A DNA stretch of 64,000 nt from Gammaproteobacteria bacterium (lineage in GTDB: Bacteria > Pseudomonadota > Gammaproteobacteria > Pseudomonadales > Halieaceae), in contig JANSYN010000006.1 in NCBI GenBank assembly GCA_024742415.1, positions 222,127-286,126 of the forward strand, written 5' to 3'. The position numbers and the translations under genes are program-made. Of the stretch, positions 9,518 through 19,883 are shown piece after piece; position 1 is the first letter of the stretch, and every line of letters begins with the position of its first letter. The notes beneath the pieces were generated by a model. It was not told the DNA's origin. It made no database searches and was given only the letters and a program-made list of their open reading frames with translations.

Positions 9518-10981
9518 TCAATCGTTCCACACAAAGCGATAGGTGGCAGACCTGAGCTTGTAGGCAAGCACATGCGCCCCGGGCGCAGCTTCACCCGGCG
9601 TAACTTCACCCGACGTAACTTCACCCGGCATAACTTCACCGGGCGCGGGTGGCACATCATGCGCCAGCGTCACCTGGACACCCTGCGCACGCACTGACGC
9701 ATCCAGGGCGATCACCAACTCGGCGCTCCGCAGGTCCAGCGTGTCGGACACACCGCCGTAACTGACGTGGGTCTGGCTGTACCCCTGGCCGTAAACCCCT
9801 TCCAGCGAGAGCACCAGGGCATCAGGCCCCGCAGCCGCGTGCGTCAGGGGAGGGATAAACCGGATCGCGGTGTTTGCGCCGATCGACCACACGCCGGTGT
9901 CCTCTGCGCCGCGCCAGCCCGAGCTGGGCTCGTCCGTGATCAGTTCAAGGTTGCGACCGGTCAGCAAACCACCCGACCAGTGTGCCACCGCAGGCTGCTC
10001 CAGCGCTGCATGCAGCGCCCGGGTGAACGCCGTATCAAGATTGGCACCCGCACCCTGGCGGGGTGCGGGCAGGTCAAAATCGTCGCTCTGTGCGGGCATG
10101 TTGCCTGGGCTGAATTCGGCGAAGAACGCGCGATTGCTGTCTCTGAAGTGGTCGGCGATCGCCTGCCGCGCAGGCCCCTCAAGAAACGCCGAACCGCTGG
10201 AGCCGCTCGCTGCAGTGGCCGCCATGAGTGCGCGCGACAACCTGGCCAGCCGCACATAGCTCACCCCCGACACCTTGGCAATGGCCAGCACCAGCGCAGC
10301 GCGGCTGTCCAGGCTCTCGTTGATTACGCCGGTCTCATGGGCAAACTCCGCGTCCTGTTCCAGGCCGAGCCAGTTGAGAAAATCCAGCACGCTGTCGCCA
10401 CCTGCCAGAAGCTGGCGACTGAAAACGCGCACGCCAATCTGCAGCCCACCGTGAAAGTTCGCTCTCCAACGCTGGAATACCGCATGAAAATCCAGGTACG
10501 GCGGCAAGCTGGCCGGAAGCTCGCCCGGCCCGAGGTGTTCCAGCAGCGGGCCAATGGCAAAGCGTTTCGCGCGCTGCAAGGTCAGTGATTCATACAGTGA
10601 TACCTGGTCGCGAACGTACGCTAACAGCTGCACCGCGTGCCCCTCGAGCGCATGGCTCAGTTCGCGGATATCTTGCTCGCCGAGCAGGGCAAAGCCCTCC
10701 CAGGACAACAGCGCAGCGCGATAACCCGCCGCTTCACACGCGGCCAACTCCTCGCGCAGCGACTGCCGGGTTGCGGCAAAGTGGCGGCGCTGGGTGTCAT
10801 CGAGCGGCGCATTGCGGGATTGTTCTGCGGCCAACAGGAAGCAGTGGCCAAGCCCTGCGGAATAGCCGGCCTGTACAACATAGAGGCCGCGCTTTGCCAG
10901 CCAGCCCTGGTTGGCAAAGATATGGGACTGTATGGCCGTGGACCCGGTTTTGGGATAACCGATATGCAAAAATACGTTCAT
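9518..10981 (-). CDS. Sulfotransferase-like P-loop protein; start probably ATG at 10981
   Basis: N-terminal MNVFLHIGYPKTGSTAIQ (5'-PSB-loop-like) after trimming the ORF; low-complexity PGEVT repeat near C-terminus. Confidence 0.72.
   Translation of the reverse strand: MNVFLHIGYPKTGSTAIQSHIFANQGWLAKRGLYVVQAGYSAGLGHCFLLAAEQSRNAPLDDTQRRHFAATRQSLREELAACEAAGYRAALLSWEGFALLGEQDIRELSHALEGHAVQLLAYVRDQVSLYESLTLQRAKRFAIGPLLEHLGPGELPASLPPYLDFHAVFQRWRANFHGGLQIGVRVFSRQLLAGGDSVLDFLNWLGLEQDAEFAHETGVINESLDSRAALVLAIAKVSGVSYVRLARLSRALMAATAASGSSGSAFLEGPARQAIADHFRDSNRAFFAEFSPGNMPAQSDDFDLPAPRQGAGANLDTAFTRALHAALEQPAVAHWSGGLLTGRNLELITDEPSSGWRGAEDTGVWSIGANTAIRFIPPLTHAAAGPDALVLSLEGVYGQGYSQTHVSYGGVSDTLDLRSAELVIALDASVRAQGVQVTLAHDVPPAPGEVMPGEVTSGEVTPGEAAPGAHVLAYKLRSATYRFVWND
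9589..9648. repeat. 15-bp in-frame tandem repeat (CTTCACCCGGCGTAA), about 4 copies
   Basis: Read directly; encodes PGEVM-PGEVT-SGEVT-PGEAA on the minus strand. Confidence 0.9.
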
Positions 10982-11341
10982 GTGCATCCAGTAGTGGTAC
11001 GCGGTGCCAACCCGGCGACCCTGCGGTTGCGAACGGCACAAGGCTGTTGAGCGCATACTCACTGAAAAAACGCCGAAAGTCTAACGACAGCGGCAGCCCC
11101 GAGGGCGACGGCACGCAGCCCGCACAGCCTGCATTGCGCCGCGCGGGAAGAACACACCACCTCACAACCTGGCGGCAATCTGCAATACCAACGCAGCCGA
11201 TTGTGCAGGTAAGCAATTTGTAACGAAGGCGCCCTTGCGGGCTGTCATATCCGGTGACAAGCGCTACACTGGAAGTAATCCGACAACGGCGGATCAACCC
11301 CATGACCACAACTCAACACTACACAACACAGGAGATCAGTA

Positions 11342-11680
11342 ATGGCGGGATGCTATGAACTGAAAAAAGCCAAGAACGGTGAGTTCTTTTTCAATCTGCT
11401 GGCGGCCAACGGCCAGAACATCCTCAAGAGCGAGATGTACAGCTCACGAGCAGCGGCCGAGAACGGTATTGCCTCGGTGCAATCCAACTGCACTGAAGAT
11501 GGCCAGTATGAGTGCAAGGAATCTTCCAATGGCAAAGCGTACTTCGTCCTCAAGGCGAAAAACCACCAGGTGATCGGGCAAAGCCAGATGTACGAATCAG
11601 ACTCTGGCTGCCAGAACGGCATCGAGTCGTGCAAAACCAACGGCACGAGCACTACCATCAAGGACCTCACCGCCGACTAG
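11342..11680 (+). CDS. YegP family DUF1508 protein
   Basis: Two tandem DUF1508-like repeats (YELKKAKNGEFFFNLLAANGQNILKSEMY / YECKESSNGKAYFVLKAKNHQVIGQSQMY). Confidence 0.9.
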   Translation: MAGCYELKKAKNGEFFFNLLAANGQNILKSEMYSSRAAAENGIASVQSNCTEDGQYECKESSNGKAYFVLKAKNHQVIGQSQMYESDSGCQNGIESCKTNGTSTTIKDLTAD

Positions 11681-11924
11681 CACACCCGGGCGCGGCCTGC
11701 CTCGCAGCGGGCCGCGCCCCTGGCGCCCCTGGCCTCTTTACCGTCCGCTCTTTTACGGTTAACTCACCCCCCACCGCCCGTTTGCCGCCGACCAATGGTT
11801 ACGGCACGGCAACTTCTGGGGCGCCGCGCGGCCCCGCTGGGCGACGCCGATCTCGTCGCGACGACTGCAAACCAGTATACTTGCGCACTCCATGCACTGA
11901 CTGCAGATTTGCGAGCCCCGCACC

Positions 11925-13544
11925 TTGAGTATCAACTTCTTTGGTAAAACCCTTTCCGGCCCCCTGACGGTGCCTTCCGGTATCGTGACGACGGCCACAC
12001 CGATCATCCAGTATTTTTTCGACCACATTCCCCAGGTGGGCGTGCTCACCACCAAAAGCATTGGCATGGCGCCTCGCGAGGGTAACCGCGAGCCGGTGCT
12101 CAGCCAGTATGCCCCCGGTTGTTTCGTCAACGCGGTGGGGCTGACCAACCCGGGCGCGGAGCGCTCCCTGGAACTGCTCGGCCAGCTGAACATACCCAGC
12201 GACCGCTTCCTGCTGACGTCAGTCTTTGGCGGCAGTGTAGCCGAGTTTGTCGAGGTCGCCAGGCTACTGGCGCCGGTCTCGGACGGTATTGAGTTGAACC
12301 TGTCCTGCCCGCATGCCAAAGGCTACGGTATGGCCATGGGCCAGGACCCGGACCTCGTGCACGAGATCACTGCCGCGGTAAAAGCGGTGGTGGATATCCC
12401 CGTGATCCCCAAGCTGACTCCCAACACGCCGGACATCGCCACGATCGCCAAAGCCGCCATTGCCGGCGGTGCCGACGGCCTATGTGCCATCAATACCGTA
12501 GGGCCGGGTTACACCTCGGCCCACGGCCACGCGGTATTGAGCAACGGGGAAGGCGGGATTTCAGGTAAAGGCGTGCTACCCACCGGCCTGAAGTGCGTGC
12601 GCGATATCGCCGCTGTCACCGACTGCCCCATCATCGGCTGTGGCGGCGTAAGCAGCGCAGACGATGTGCGCGCCTACATGAACGCCGGCGCAACCGTTGT
12701 GGGCGTGGGCTCTTCACTGGTTGGATTGACGACCGACGAGACCGCGGCCTACTTCAAAACACTGCACCAGGACCTTCAGGGCAACACCAACCGTGCGGAA
12801 TCACACATCCGCTATGACATCGACATGCAATTCCGCCCGGTCACGCTGGTCAAGAACGAGAAGGTCTGCGCAGACATCACGCTGCTGACCTTTGACCGCA
12901 AGGTCAACATACAGCCCGGCGAGTTTATTTTTCTCTGGGTACCGGGGCTCGGTGAGAAGCCCTTCTCTGCCCTCACGGACGACCCGTTCACCCTGGTGGC
13001 CATCGACGTCGGCGAGTTCACCCATGCCCTGCTTGACCTGCCGGTGGGCACCGAGGCCTACGTGCGCGGTCCGCATGGCATTCCGGTGGCACCCGGCGAG
13101 GATCAAAAAATCATCGCCGTGGCCGGTGGTACCGGTTTGGCAGCGGTCTACCAGGTGGCCCGCGATTTCGGCAACGCAGACATCTTCGTTGGCGCGCGCA
13201 GCGCCGATCGCCTTTACTACCATGATGAATGCCACGCCGTGGCCACCGTGCACGTGGCCACCGACGACGGCAGCGAAGGCTTCAACGGGCGCGTGACCGA
13301 ATTGCTGCGCGAGCGACTGCAGGCAATGACGGCCGAGGAACGGCAGGCGCTGGTCTTTTATAACTGCGGCCCCGCGCCCATGGTACACGCGGCAGAGGCC
13401 GTGCAGCGCGAGTACTGCTCGCCGCAGCAGATCTTCAGCGCGATAGACTACCTCACCAAGTGCGGCGTGGGCTTGTGCGGCGCCTGCGCGGCGCCCGATG
13501 GCCGCCGACTCTGCGTTGACGGGCCGTTTTTGCAAGCACACTGA
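11925..13544 (+). CDS. Dihydroorotate dehydrogenase (PyrD class 1B-like) fused to PyrK-like electron-transfer domain; TTG start
   Basis: N-terminal SGIVTTATP..TTKSIG, IELNLSCPH catalytic Cys, C-terminal FAD/NAD reductase domain and CGVGLCGAC..C [2Fe-2S] motif in one 539-aa ORF. Confidence 0.88.
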   Translation: MSINFFGKTLSGPLTVPSGIVTTATPIIQYFFDHIPQVGVLTTKSIGMAPREGNREPVLSQYAPGCFVNAVGLTNPGAERSLELLGQLNIPSDRFLLTSVFGGSVAEFVEVARLLAPVSDGIELNLSCPHAKGYGMAMGQDPDLVHEITAAVKAVVDIPVIPKLTPNTPDIATIAKAAIAGGADGLCAINTVGPGYTSAHGHAVLSNGEGGISGKGVLPTGLKCVRDIAAVTDCPIIGCGGVSSADDVRAYMNAGATVVGVGSSLVGLTTDETAAYFKTLHQDLQGNTNRAESHIRYDIDMQFRPVTLVKNEKVCADITLLTFDRKVNIQPGEFIFLWVPGLGEKPFSALTDDPFTLVAIDVGEFTHALLDLPVGTEAYVRGPHGIPVAPGEDQKIIAVAGGTGLAAVYQVARDFGNADIFVGARSADRLYYHDECHAVATVHVATDDGSEGFNGRVTELLRERLQAMTAEERQALVFYNCGPAPMVHAAEAVQREYCSPQQIFSAIDYLTKCGVGLCGACAAPDGRRLCVDGPFLQAH

Positions 13545-13649
13545 CAACACACGGGTTACCGGGCAAAAGCCGGGGCAGCCAGCGATGTGCTGCACACCTG
13601 CACCGGACCGGGCATACGCCGAACTGGCAGATTCACGGGGGCTGATGCA

Positions 13650-14300
13650 ATGCTGACGATCGATTACTACACGGACGTGCTGTGCGTCTGGGCCTGGATC
13701 GCAGAGCCGCGCGTGCAGGAACTGCAAAAACAGTTTGGCAGCGACATTCGCATCGTCGATCGCTACATCGACGTGTTTGGCAACACCGCGCACAAACTGC
13801 AACAGCAGTGGAGCCAGCGTGGCGGCCAACCAGCCTTCGCCGAGCACGTACAGGAAGCAGTTCAAGGCCATGAGAGCGCGCCGGTCAACCCTGACAACTG
13901 GGTAACCAACACCCCCACTACCTCTGCCAGTGCGCACCTGCACATCAAGGCTGTCGCGTTGACCATGGGGGTAGCGGCGGCCCGGAATTTCACGCGGGCG
14001 CTGCGCGAGGCCTTTTTTATCGATGGCCGCGATATCAGCCACGCACACACCCTTGCAGGGCTGATCGAATCATGTGACCTGGACAGCGCCGCTGTTAACG
14101 CAGCCCTGCACGACGGTAGCGCCATGGCCGCACTGATGAGCGATTACCAGGCCGCCCGTAGCCTGCACCTGCGCGGCAGCCCGTCCTACGTGATGAACAA
14201 TGAACGGCAGATTCTTTACGGTAACGTGGGCTACCGCGTGCTCAGTGCGAACGTTGAAGAACTGCTGCGCGAGGTGCCCCACGAAGCGAGCTGGTGCTAG
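13650..14300 (+). CDS. DsbA family/thioredoxin-fold oxidoreductase-like protein; start likely 13650
   Basis: MLTIDYYTDVLCVWAWIAEPRVQEL start and LRGSPSYVMNNERQILYGNVGYRV cis-Pro-like region. Confidence 0.78.
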   Translation: MLTIDYYTDVLCVWAWIAEPRVQELQKQFGSDIRIVDRYIDVFGNTAHKLQQQWSQRGGQPAFAEHVQEAVQGHESAPVNPDNWVTNTPTTSASAHLHIKAVALTMGVAAARNFTRALREAFFIDGRDISHAHTLAGLIESCDLDSAAVNAALHDGSAMAALMSDYQAARSLHLRGSPSYVMNNERQILYGNVGYRVLSANVEELLREVPHEASWC

Positions 14301-14349
14301 TCGCGCTTCGGCTCATTCTATTCATGGCTGGTATCCCGTCGCTGCACAC

Positions 14350-15240
14350 CTAGCGGCGGCGAAACGCCGTATTGCCTGGCAGCCCCATGCGGCGCGCTGC
14401 CTGCACTGCCGGATGGCCGGGCACGGCAAGGCGATCCAGCCACCTGCCCGCACGGCACAACAGGCGATGCTCACGCGCGCTCAGGACCTCAGTGCCCGGC
14501 AAGCCCAGGCGCTGCTGCACAGGCGCAGGCAGCAAGCTGATTGCTGCGCGTATGCACGGGCCCTGCAACCAGCGCAAGGGCCAGGGCAGCGCCGGCGTGG
14601 ACCACATGATATCGAGAAACTCGGTGACAATTGCATGGTCGCGCAGCAGTGGCAACATGGCCGCAAACAGCGCCTGTTGTTCTGCCTCACTGACGGGCGC
14701 ACCGGTTGCGCCATAGAGCTGCGCAGCAGGCTGCGACTCGCGGTAAAACTGGTCGCGCTCTGCCTGCGACAACGGCTGCACAAACTCATGGTAGGCGCGC
14801 AGAAAACCAAATGACGCGGTGGCCTGCACCCAGTTCATCAACTCGGGCTGCAGCGCCTGGTAGCCTTGCCCCTCGGGCGTAACGCCGCTGACCTGAGCGT
14901 GCATGCGGGTGATGCCGGCAATCATCGCTTCGGCAACGCTGCGCGGACCATACACCGTCACCATCGCTGCAAGTCCGGTACGCTGCATACGCGCCAACGG
15001 CTCGCTGCGAAAATTGCTGTGTTCCCAGACGCCGGTGCGCACCCGGGGCTCGGCCAACTCCAGCAGCACCGCGGTGATACCGCCAATAAACAGTGAGATG
15101 GGATTTTTAAACACGCGCCACGACACAGAATCCGCCGCTGCCAGGGCCGGTTCGCCTGCCGGCGCGGAAAAATCCACGACCGGCAAACCTGCCTTCTTGC
15201 CAAGGGTGCGCTGCACCAGCCCAGACACTGTGTTAGTCAT
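14350..15240 (-). CDS. Oxygenase MpaB family protein (DUF2236)
   Basis: WRVFKNPISLFIGGITAVLLELAEPRVRTGVWEHSNFR...RMQRTG and WVQATASFGFLRAYHEF pattern. Confidence 0.85.
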   Translation of the reverse strand: MTNTVSGLVQRTLGKKAGLPVVDFSAPAGEPALAAADSVSWRVFKNPISLFIGGITAVLLELAEPRVRTGVWEHSNFRSEPLARMQRTGLAAMVTVYGPRSVAEAMIAGITRMHAQVSGVTPEGQGYQALQPELMNWVQATASFGFLRAYHEFVQPLSQAERDQFYRESQPAAQLYGATGAPVSEAEQQALFAAMLPLLRDHAIVTEFLDIMWSTPALPWPLRWLQGPCIRAAISLLPAPVQQRLGLPGTEVLSAREHRLLCRAGRWLDRLAVPGHPAVQAARRMGLPGNTAFRRR

Positions 15241-15288
15241 GCCACACTGCCCGGTTCACACGCGCCAGTCATCTTGATGCCCTTTTCA

Positions 15289-17814
15289 TCAGAACCGGTA
15301 AGTCAACGTCGCACCATAGGTACGCGCCTTGCCCGGCAAGCGTACCCACGTGTTGGCGTTCTGGGTAACCGCCAGCCAGTAGTATTCATCGGTGAGATTG
15401 GAACCCCACAGGTTGATATCCCAGCTGGCATCCAGCGCGTAGATACCGATACCGCCGTTGAGCACACCAAAGGCGTCTACGCGGGCTTCGGCGCTGTCTT
15501 CCAGGTCCCCGGCGGAATCCGTCTGGTAGCGACCGTTCAGGTTGATACTCAGGCCCAGGCTCTGGGTGAGCGGGCGGTTGTACAGCAGCGTCAGGGTGCC
15601 GGACACTTCCGGGCTGTACAAAAACTTCGCCCCGTCGTAGTCGGCCGGCTGGCCCAGCGAATCGATGCCGATGTAATCCTGGATCTCCGTGTGCAGTAAC
15701 GTTGCCGCGGCGATCGCTGTGAAGTGCTCGGTGATGCCCCAGGTCAGCTCGGTATCCAGGCCATAGGCTTCCGACTTGGGTACATTGGCCAGCCGTGCAA
15801 GAATCGTAAAAATAGGATCACGAAAAAACACCGCCAGTTGTTTGTCGTCGTAGTCGTAATAAAACACTGACGCGTTCCACTGCATGCGTTGTTGCAGCAG
15901 TGTCGCCTTCACACCCAGCTCGTAGGCCAATAACTCTTCCTGGCCCACCGGTGCATTCTGGGTGGAAATATTCGCCGCGTTAACGGGCGTATTGCCGGCC
16001 TTGGCGCCCTGTGACACCGAACCATAGAGCAGCGTGTCTGGGTCGACAAACCAGTCCAGCTCAAGGCGCCAGGCGATATTGTCTTCGTTGGTTTGCGACT
16101 CCACCAGGCCGTAGGTGATGGTCTCGGGGTCAAAGGTATTGCACTCGCCCTGCTCGATCTCATCCACCAGTGCGCCGTACTCCGCCAGGAACAGCGCGCG
16201 GTTGGTCACGTTCACATTGGGCAGCATGTTGCCGTTGAAATCCCGTGAGCAACCGCCGTAATCCTGCGAATCTTCGGTATAGCGCAGCCCCGCGGTGAGC
16301 GAGAGGTCTTCCATCAGCTCCTGCGTGGCACTGGCAAACACGCTCCAGGATTCTACGTCCATGTGCGCCTCGTCACGGAACGTACGAAACGCCTGCGTCG
16401 CCTCTTCAACGGTGTAGCCGCCCGCGTTAAAGGGCGAGTCCAGCAGCGGCACCGTGAAGGCACGGATCAGGCCGACATTGGCATTTTGCCCCAGCAGCGT
16501 GCGGTTGGAATCGAGGATGTCGTCTTTGGCGTAGTAGGCCCCCAGCAGCCATTGGGTGTCGTTCCACTCACCTTCCAGGCGCAATTCCTGCGAGAGGCTC
16601 TCTATGCTGCCGTCCAAATCCTGCACCAGAAGCTCATAGGGTGCCCCGCCAAAATCGACCAGCGCCTTACGCTCGAGGTCCTGGTAGCCGGTCAGGGCAT
16701 TCAGGCGCATGCCGTTATCGAACTCGTAGTTGATGGCGAGCTTCAACGCGTGCAGCTCGCTGTCTTCGGCCAGGTCACCCCCCAGCCCCAGCCCGGTGCC
16801 GATATCAGCGCTGCGCTGCGCGCGCGGTGCCCAATCGGCCTCGTTGTTATTGCGCGGCGCGTTCTGTTCAATGTAATCCAACAGGCCGGGCGCGTTGAAG
16901 GCGCTGTCGGCGGTCGAGGCGCTCAGCCCGGTGGCCTGCGAGGCCAGCGTGTCAGACTGGTTTAGCCACCCGTTGTACGACACATCAATGGCTAACTGCG
17001 GCGTAGGCGCAAAGGCCAGCGCAGCGCGCAAGCCGTACTTGTGCACCTCACCCTGCGTGTCGCTGGAACTGTTGGATTTTTGCCAGCCTTCGCCGCTGTC
17101 TTCAGTGCGCAGTGCAAGCCGCCCGGAGAGTTGATCCGTCAACGGCCCGCTGACCATACCTTCGAAGTTGGTGGTTTCAAAGTTGCCCAGCTCCATGCGG
17201 GCCATACCTTCAAACGCATCGGCGGGCTTGTTGGTGACAAGGTTAATCAACCCGGCCGTGGTGTTGCGCCCGAACAGTGTGCCCTGGGGGCCTTTCAATA
17301 CCTCCACGCGCTGCATGTCGAACACGGGGCCAGAGTTCATAATCGGGTACGGGTAGGCCACTTCGTCGATGTACGTTCCCACTGTGGAGGTCGCCGACAT
17401 ATTCACCGTGTTGAAGCCGATACCCCGCAGGGTATACGTGGGCACACCCTGGTAGCTCTGGGCCACGGTAAAACTGGGCACCAGTGCGGTGAGGTCCGAC
17501 ACGCTGTCGATACGCAGGCGCTCCAGTTGTTCGCCGGTATAGGCCTGCACGTCCAGGCCGACATCGTTGGCGGTTTGTTCCATACGGCGCGCGGTGACGA
17601 TCACCATTTCCAGGGGCTTGACCTGCTCGGCGGACGATTCCGCCGCGCCTGACGACAACGGCAGCAGGGCCAGCAGTACCGGCACCACACAAGCTGTCGC
17701 ACTTGTCGCCACGCCTGTTCGAGCCACGGCAAGCCGCCCGGTGTTTGCCGTACCCATCCCTGCCGTATTCATCGTGGCGTTGAGGCTGGCACCGTCGTCG
17801 TTCTGCGTCGTCAT
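15289..17814 (-). CDS. TonB-dependent receptor; start likely ATG at 17814
   Basis: Plug motifs VEVLKGPQGTLFGRNTTAGLINLVTNKP; C-terminal aromatic YGATLTYRF; GAGG upstream of 17814. Confidence 0.95.
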   Translation of the reverse strand: MTTQNDDGASLNATMNTAGMGTANTGRLAVARTGVATSATACVVPVLLALLPLSSGAAESSAEQVKPLEMVIVTARRMEQTANDVGLDVQAYTGEQLERLRIDSVSDLTALVPSFTVAQSYQGVPTYTLRGIGFNTVNMSATSTVGTYIDEVAYPYPIMNSGPVFDMQRVEVLKGPQGTLFGRNTTAGLINLVTNKPADAFEGMARMELGNFETTNFEGMVSGPLTDQLSGRLALRTEDSGEGWQKSNSSSDTQGEVHKYGLRAALAFAPTPQLAIDVSYNGWLNQSDTLASQATGLSASTADSAFNAPGLLDYIEQNAPRNNNEADWAPRAQRSADIGTGLGLGGDLAEDSELHALKLAINYEFDNGMRLNALTGYQDLERKALVDFGGAPYELLVQDLDGSIESLSQELRLEGEWNDTQWLLGAYYAKDDILDSNRTLLGQNANVGLIRAFTVPLLDSPFNAGGYTVEEATQAFRTFRDEAHMDVESWSVFASATQELMEDLSLTAGLRYTEDSQDYGGCSRDFNGNMLPNVNVTNRALFLAEYGALVDEIEQGECNTFDPETITYGLVESQTNEDNIAWRLELDWFVDPDTLLYGSVSQGAKAGNTPVNAANISTQNAPVGQEELLAYELGVKATLLQQRMQWNASVFYYDYDDKQLAVFFRDPIFTILARLANVPKSEAYGLDTELTWGITEHFTAIAAATLLHTEIQDYIGIDSLGQPADYDGAKFLYSPEVSGTLTLLYNRPLTQSLGLSINLNGRYQTDSAGDLEDSAEARVDAFGVLNGGIGIYALDASWDINLWGSNLTDEYYWLAVTQNANTWVRLPGKARTYGATLTYRF

Positions 17815-18084
17815 ATTATTATCCTCTATTGACGTTGCTGCAGCGGTTGCGTGCGCCGATGCCATCGTCGAAGGCCGCCCGCTACTCGAAAGGCACCCCG
17901 CATGACACTGCGCGACTATTCCCTAGTAAAGTCATGTCCGGGCCATAAGTCCAGCGAGGTCTGATTGGCGTCGCAACTAGTTAAACCAGCTACCGGCTTC
18001 AATGCAGTGGCCTGAGCCGGGCGAGGCGCAGCAGCACGCACCTTGGTACGCTATACACCCAGGCAGCCATTGGACGCACACGCC

Positions 18085-19320
18085 ATGACCACACAGCCAT
18101 CGCCTTTTGATCCGCTGACCATCGGCCCACTGACGCTGCGCAACCGCTTCATCAAATCAGGCGCCAACGAGGCCATGTCGCTGCAAGGTCGGCCTACCAA
18201 GGCGCTGGTACAACACCACCGCACGCTGGCCGAGGGTGGCATTGGTATGACGACGGTGGCCTACATGGCCGTGGCACCGGAAGGACGCACACTGGCCAAC
18301 CAGATCTGGATGAACCCCGAGTACCTGCCAGACCTGCAGGCATTGACGCGCGCAGTGCACAACAGCGGCGCCGCAATCTCTGCGCAGATCACCCATGGCG
18401 GCTCCTTCGTGACCGGCCTCAAGGTCAAGGGCCGTTTGATCAGCGCCTCCTCCGGTTTTAATCCCGCAGGCTCGCTCAAGGGCAACTTCCTGCAGCGCGC
18501 CATGAACGAGGGCGACATGACATGCGTGATCGATCAGTTTGTCGCAGCGGCGCAACTGGCACGGGACTCCGGCTTTGACGCGGTAGAACTGCACATGGGC
18601 CACGGCTACTTGCTCAACCAGTTCTTGTCGCCGCTCAATAACAAGCGCAAAGACGCATACGGTGGCAGCGCCGAGAACCGCGTGCGCTTTCCCGCCCGGG
18701 TGCTGGCAGCGGTAAAAGCCGCCGTGGGCGATACCACGGCCGTCCTGGCAAAAATCAACGTGGCCGACGGCGTCAGCAAAGGCGCCAAGGTAGAGGATGC
18801 CATCGTCACGGCTAGGGCACTGGAAGCCGCCGGCGCCGATATGCTCGTGCTCAGCGGCGGGCGCAATGTGGAATCCACCTGGTTTATGTTCGGCAGCCGC
18901 ATGAATCGCGAAGAAGTCAGCAAGATTCTCAAACAGCAGGGCGAACGCCTGGCGGCATTTGCGATGAAGGCGGCCGCGTCCAGCGAACCGGACATTACCT
19001 TCAAGGAAATGTACTTCCTGGACTACTCGCGAAAAATACGCGCAGCCGTCAACCTGCCGCTGGCCTACCTGGGTGGCGTAAAATCCCTGGCCAACGCAGA
19101 ACAGGCGATGAGCGAAGGCTTCAACGCTATCGTACTGGCCAGGGCGCTGCTGCATGACCCGGACCTGGTGAACAAATTGCGCAGCGGCGAAATGACAGAA
19201 TCCGGCTGCGACAACTGCAACGGCTGCGTGGCCTACATTTATCACCCGGCGGGCACGCGCTGCGTGTGGAAGCCGCCGAACGATTTGGCGTTGAATCAGG
19301 TGTTTGCTTCGGCGGAGTAA
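18085..19320 (+). CDS. NADH:flavin oxidoreductase (old yellow enzyme family); start likely 18085
   Basis: DPLTIGPLTLRNRFIKSG, AQITHGGSF, FDAVELHMGHGYLLNQFLSPLNNKRKDAYGGSAENRVRF. Confidence 0.93.
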   Translation: MTTQPSPFDPLTIGPLTLRNRFIKSGANEAMSLQGRPTKALVQHHRTLAEGGIGMTTVAYMAVAPEGRTLANQIWMNPEYLPDLQALTRAVHNSGAAISAQITHGGSFVTGLKVKGRLISASSGFNPAGSLKGNFLQRAMNEGDMTCVIDQFVAAAQLARDSGFDAVELHMGHGYLLNQFLSPLNNKRKDAYGGSAENRVRFPARVLAAVKAAVGDTTAVLAKINVADGVSKGAKVEDAIVTARALEAAGADMLVLSGGRNVESTWFMFGSRMNREEVSKILKQQGERLAAFAMKAAASSEPDITFKEMYFLDYSRKIRAAVNLPLAYLGGVKSLANAEQAMSEGFNAIVLARALLHDPDLVNKLRSGEMTESGCDNCNGCVAYIYHPAGTRCVWKPPNDLALNQVFASAE

Positions 19321-19472
19321 ACAGGCGGGTCTTTCGGTTTTCTCACCGGAACAGCGCTGTTGTGACCCCCTGCGGGGCGCCTGCGCTGCGGATCGTGCGC
19401 GACTTCGAGTCTAAAACGCGCCTGCAAGCGCGTTTAGTCGAACGCCAGTTCTCGCTAGCGTAACCCCACCAA

Positions 19473-19498
19473 CCAAAAAACCCCCGCGGTGCGGGGGC
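19473..19498 (-). terminator. Intrinsic terminator downstream of tRNA-Val
   Basis: Minus strand reads GCCCCCGCACCGCGGGGG followed by TTTTTTGG. Confidence 0.88.
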
Positions 19499-19506
19499 TT
19501 GTTGTT

Positions 19507-19583
<77 letters not shown>

Positions 19584-19883
19584 AAAAGGGACGCCGATTA
19601 TAGGTGCCCTCCCCGTTTAGCTCAACTGTCGAATGGGAAAGAATACCAGCCTGCCAAGCGCAGGGGCGAAGCCTGCCTGGCCCTGGGTGGGCGCGGGGGG
19701 TAATTGCGCGGCCTGGGGTGATCTTTTTTACCAGTCCCACGTGAACCGCTGGGACATTGATCCGCGCCGAAACACGCGTACAGTGTGATTCGAGCTGCCC
19801 TGGAGCCGGCTGTGCCCAACAGGTGCACGCCGTTGTCGTGCCAGCGCTGGGCAGTCGCCAGCACTCAAGCCGTGGAGAACCCC

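Noticed and set aside
12801-14048. 415-aa minus-strand ORF
   Set aside because: Antisense to the strongly supported pyrD-pyrK fusion and DsbA-like genes; composition typical of GC-rich shadow ORFs
18157-19245. 362-aa minus-strand ORF
   Set aside because: Shadow of the old-yellow-enzyme gene; no recognisable motif
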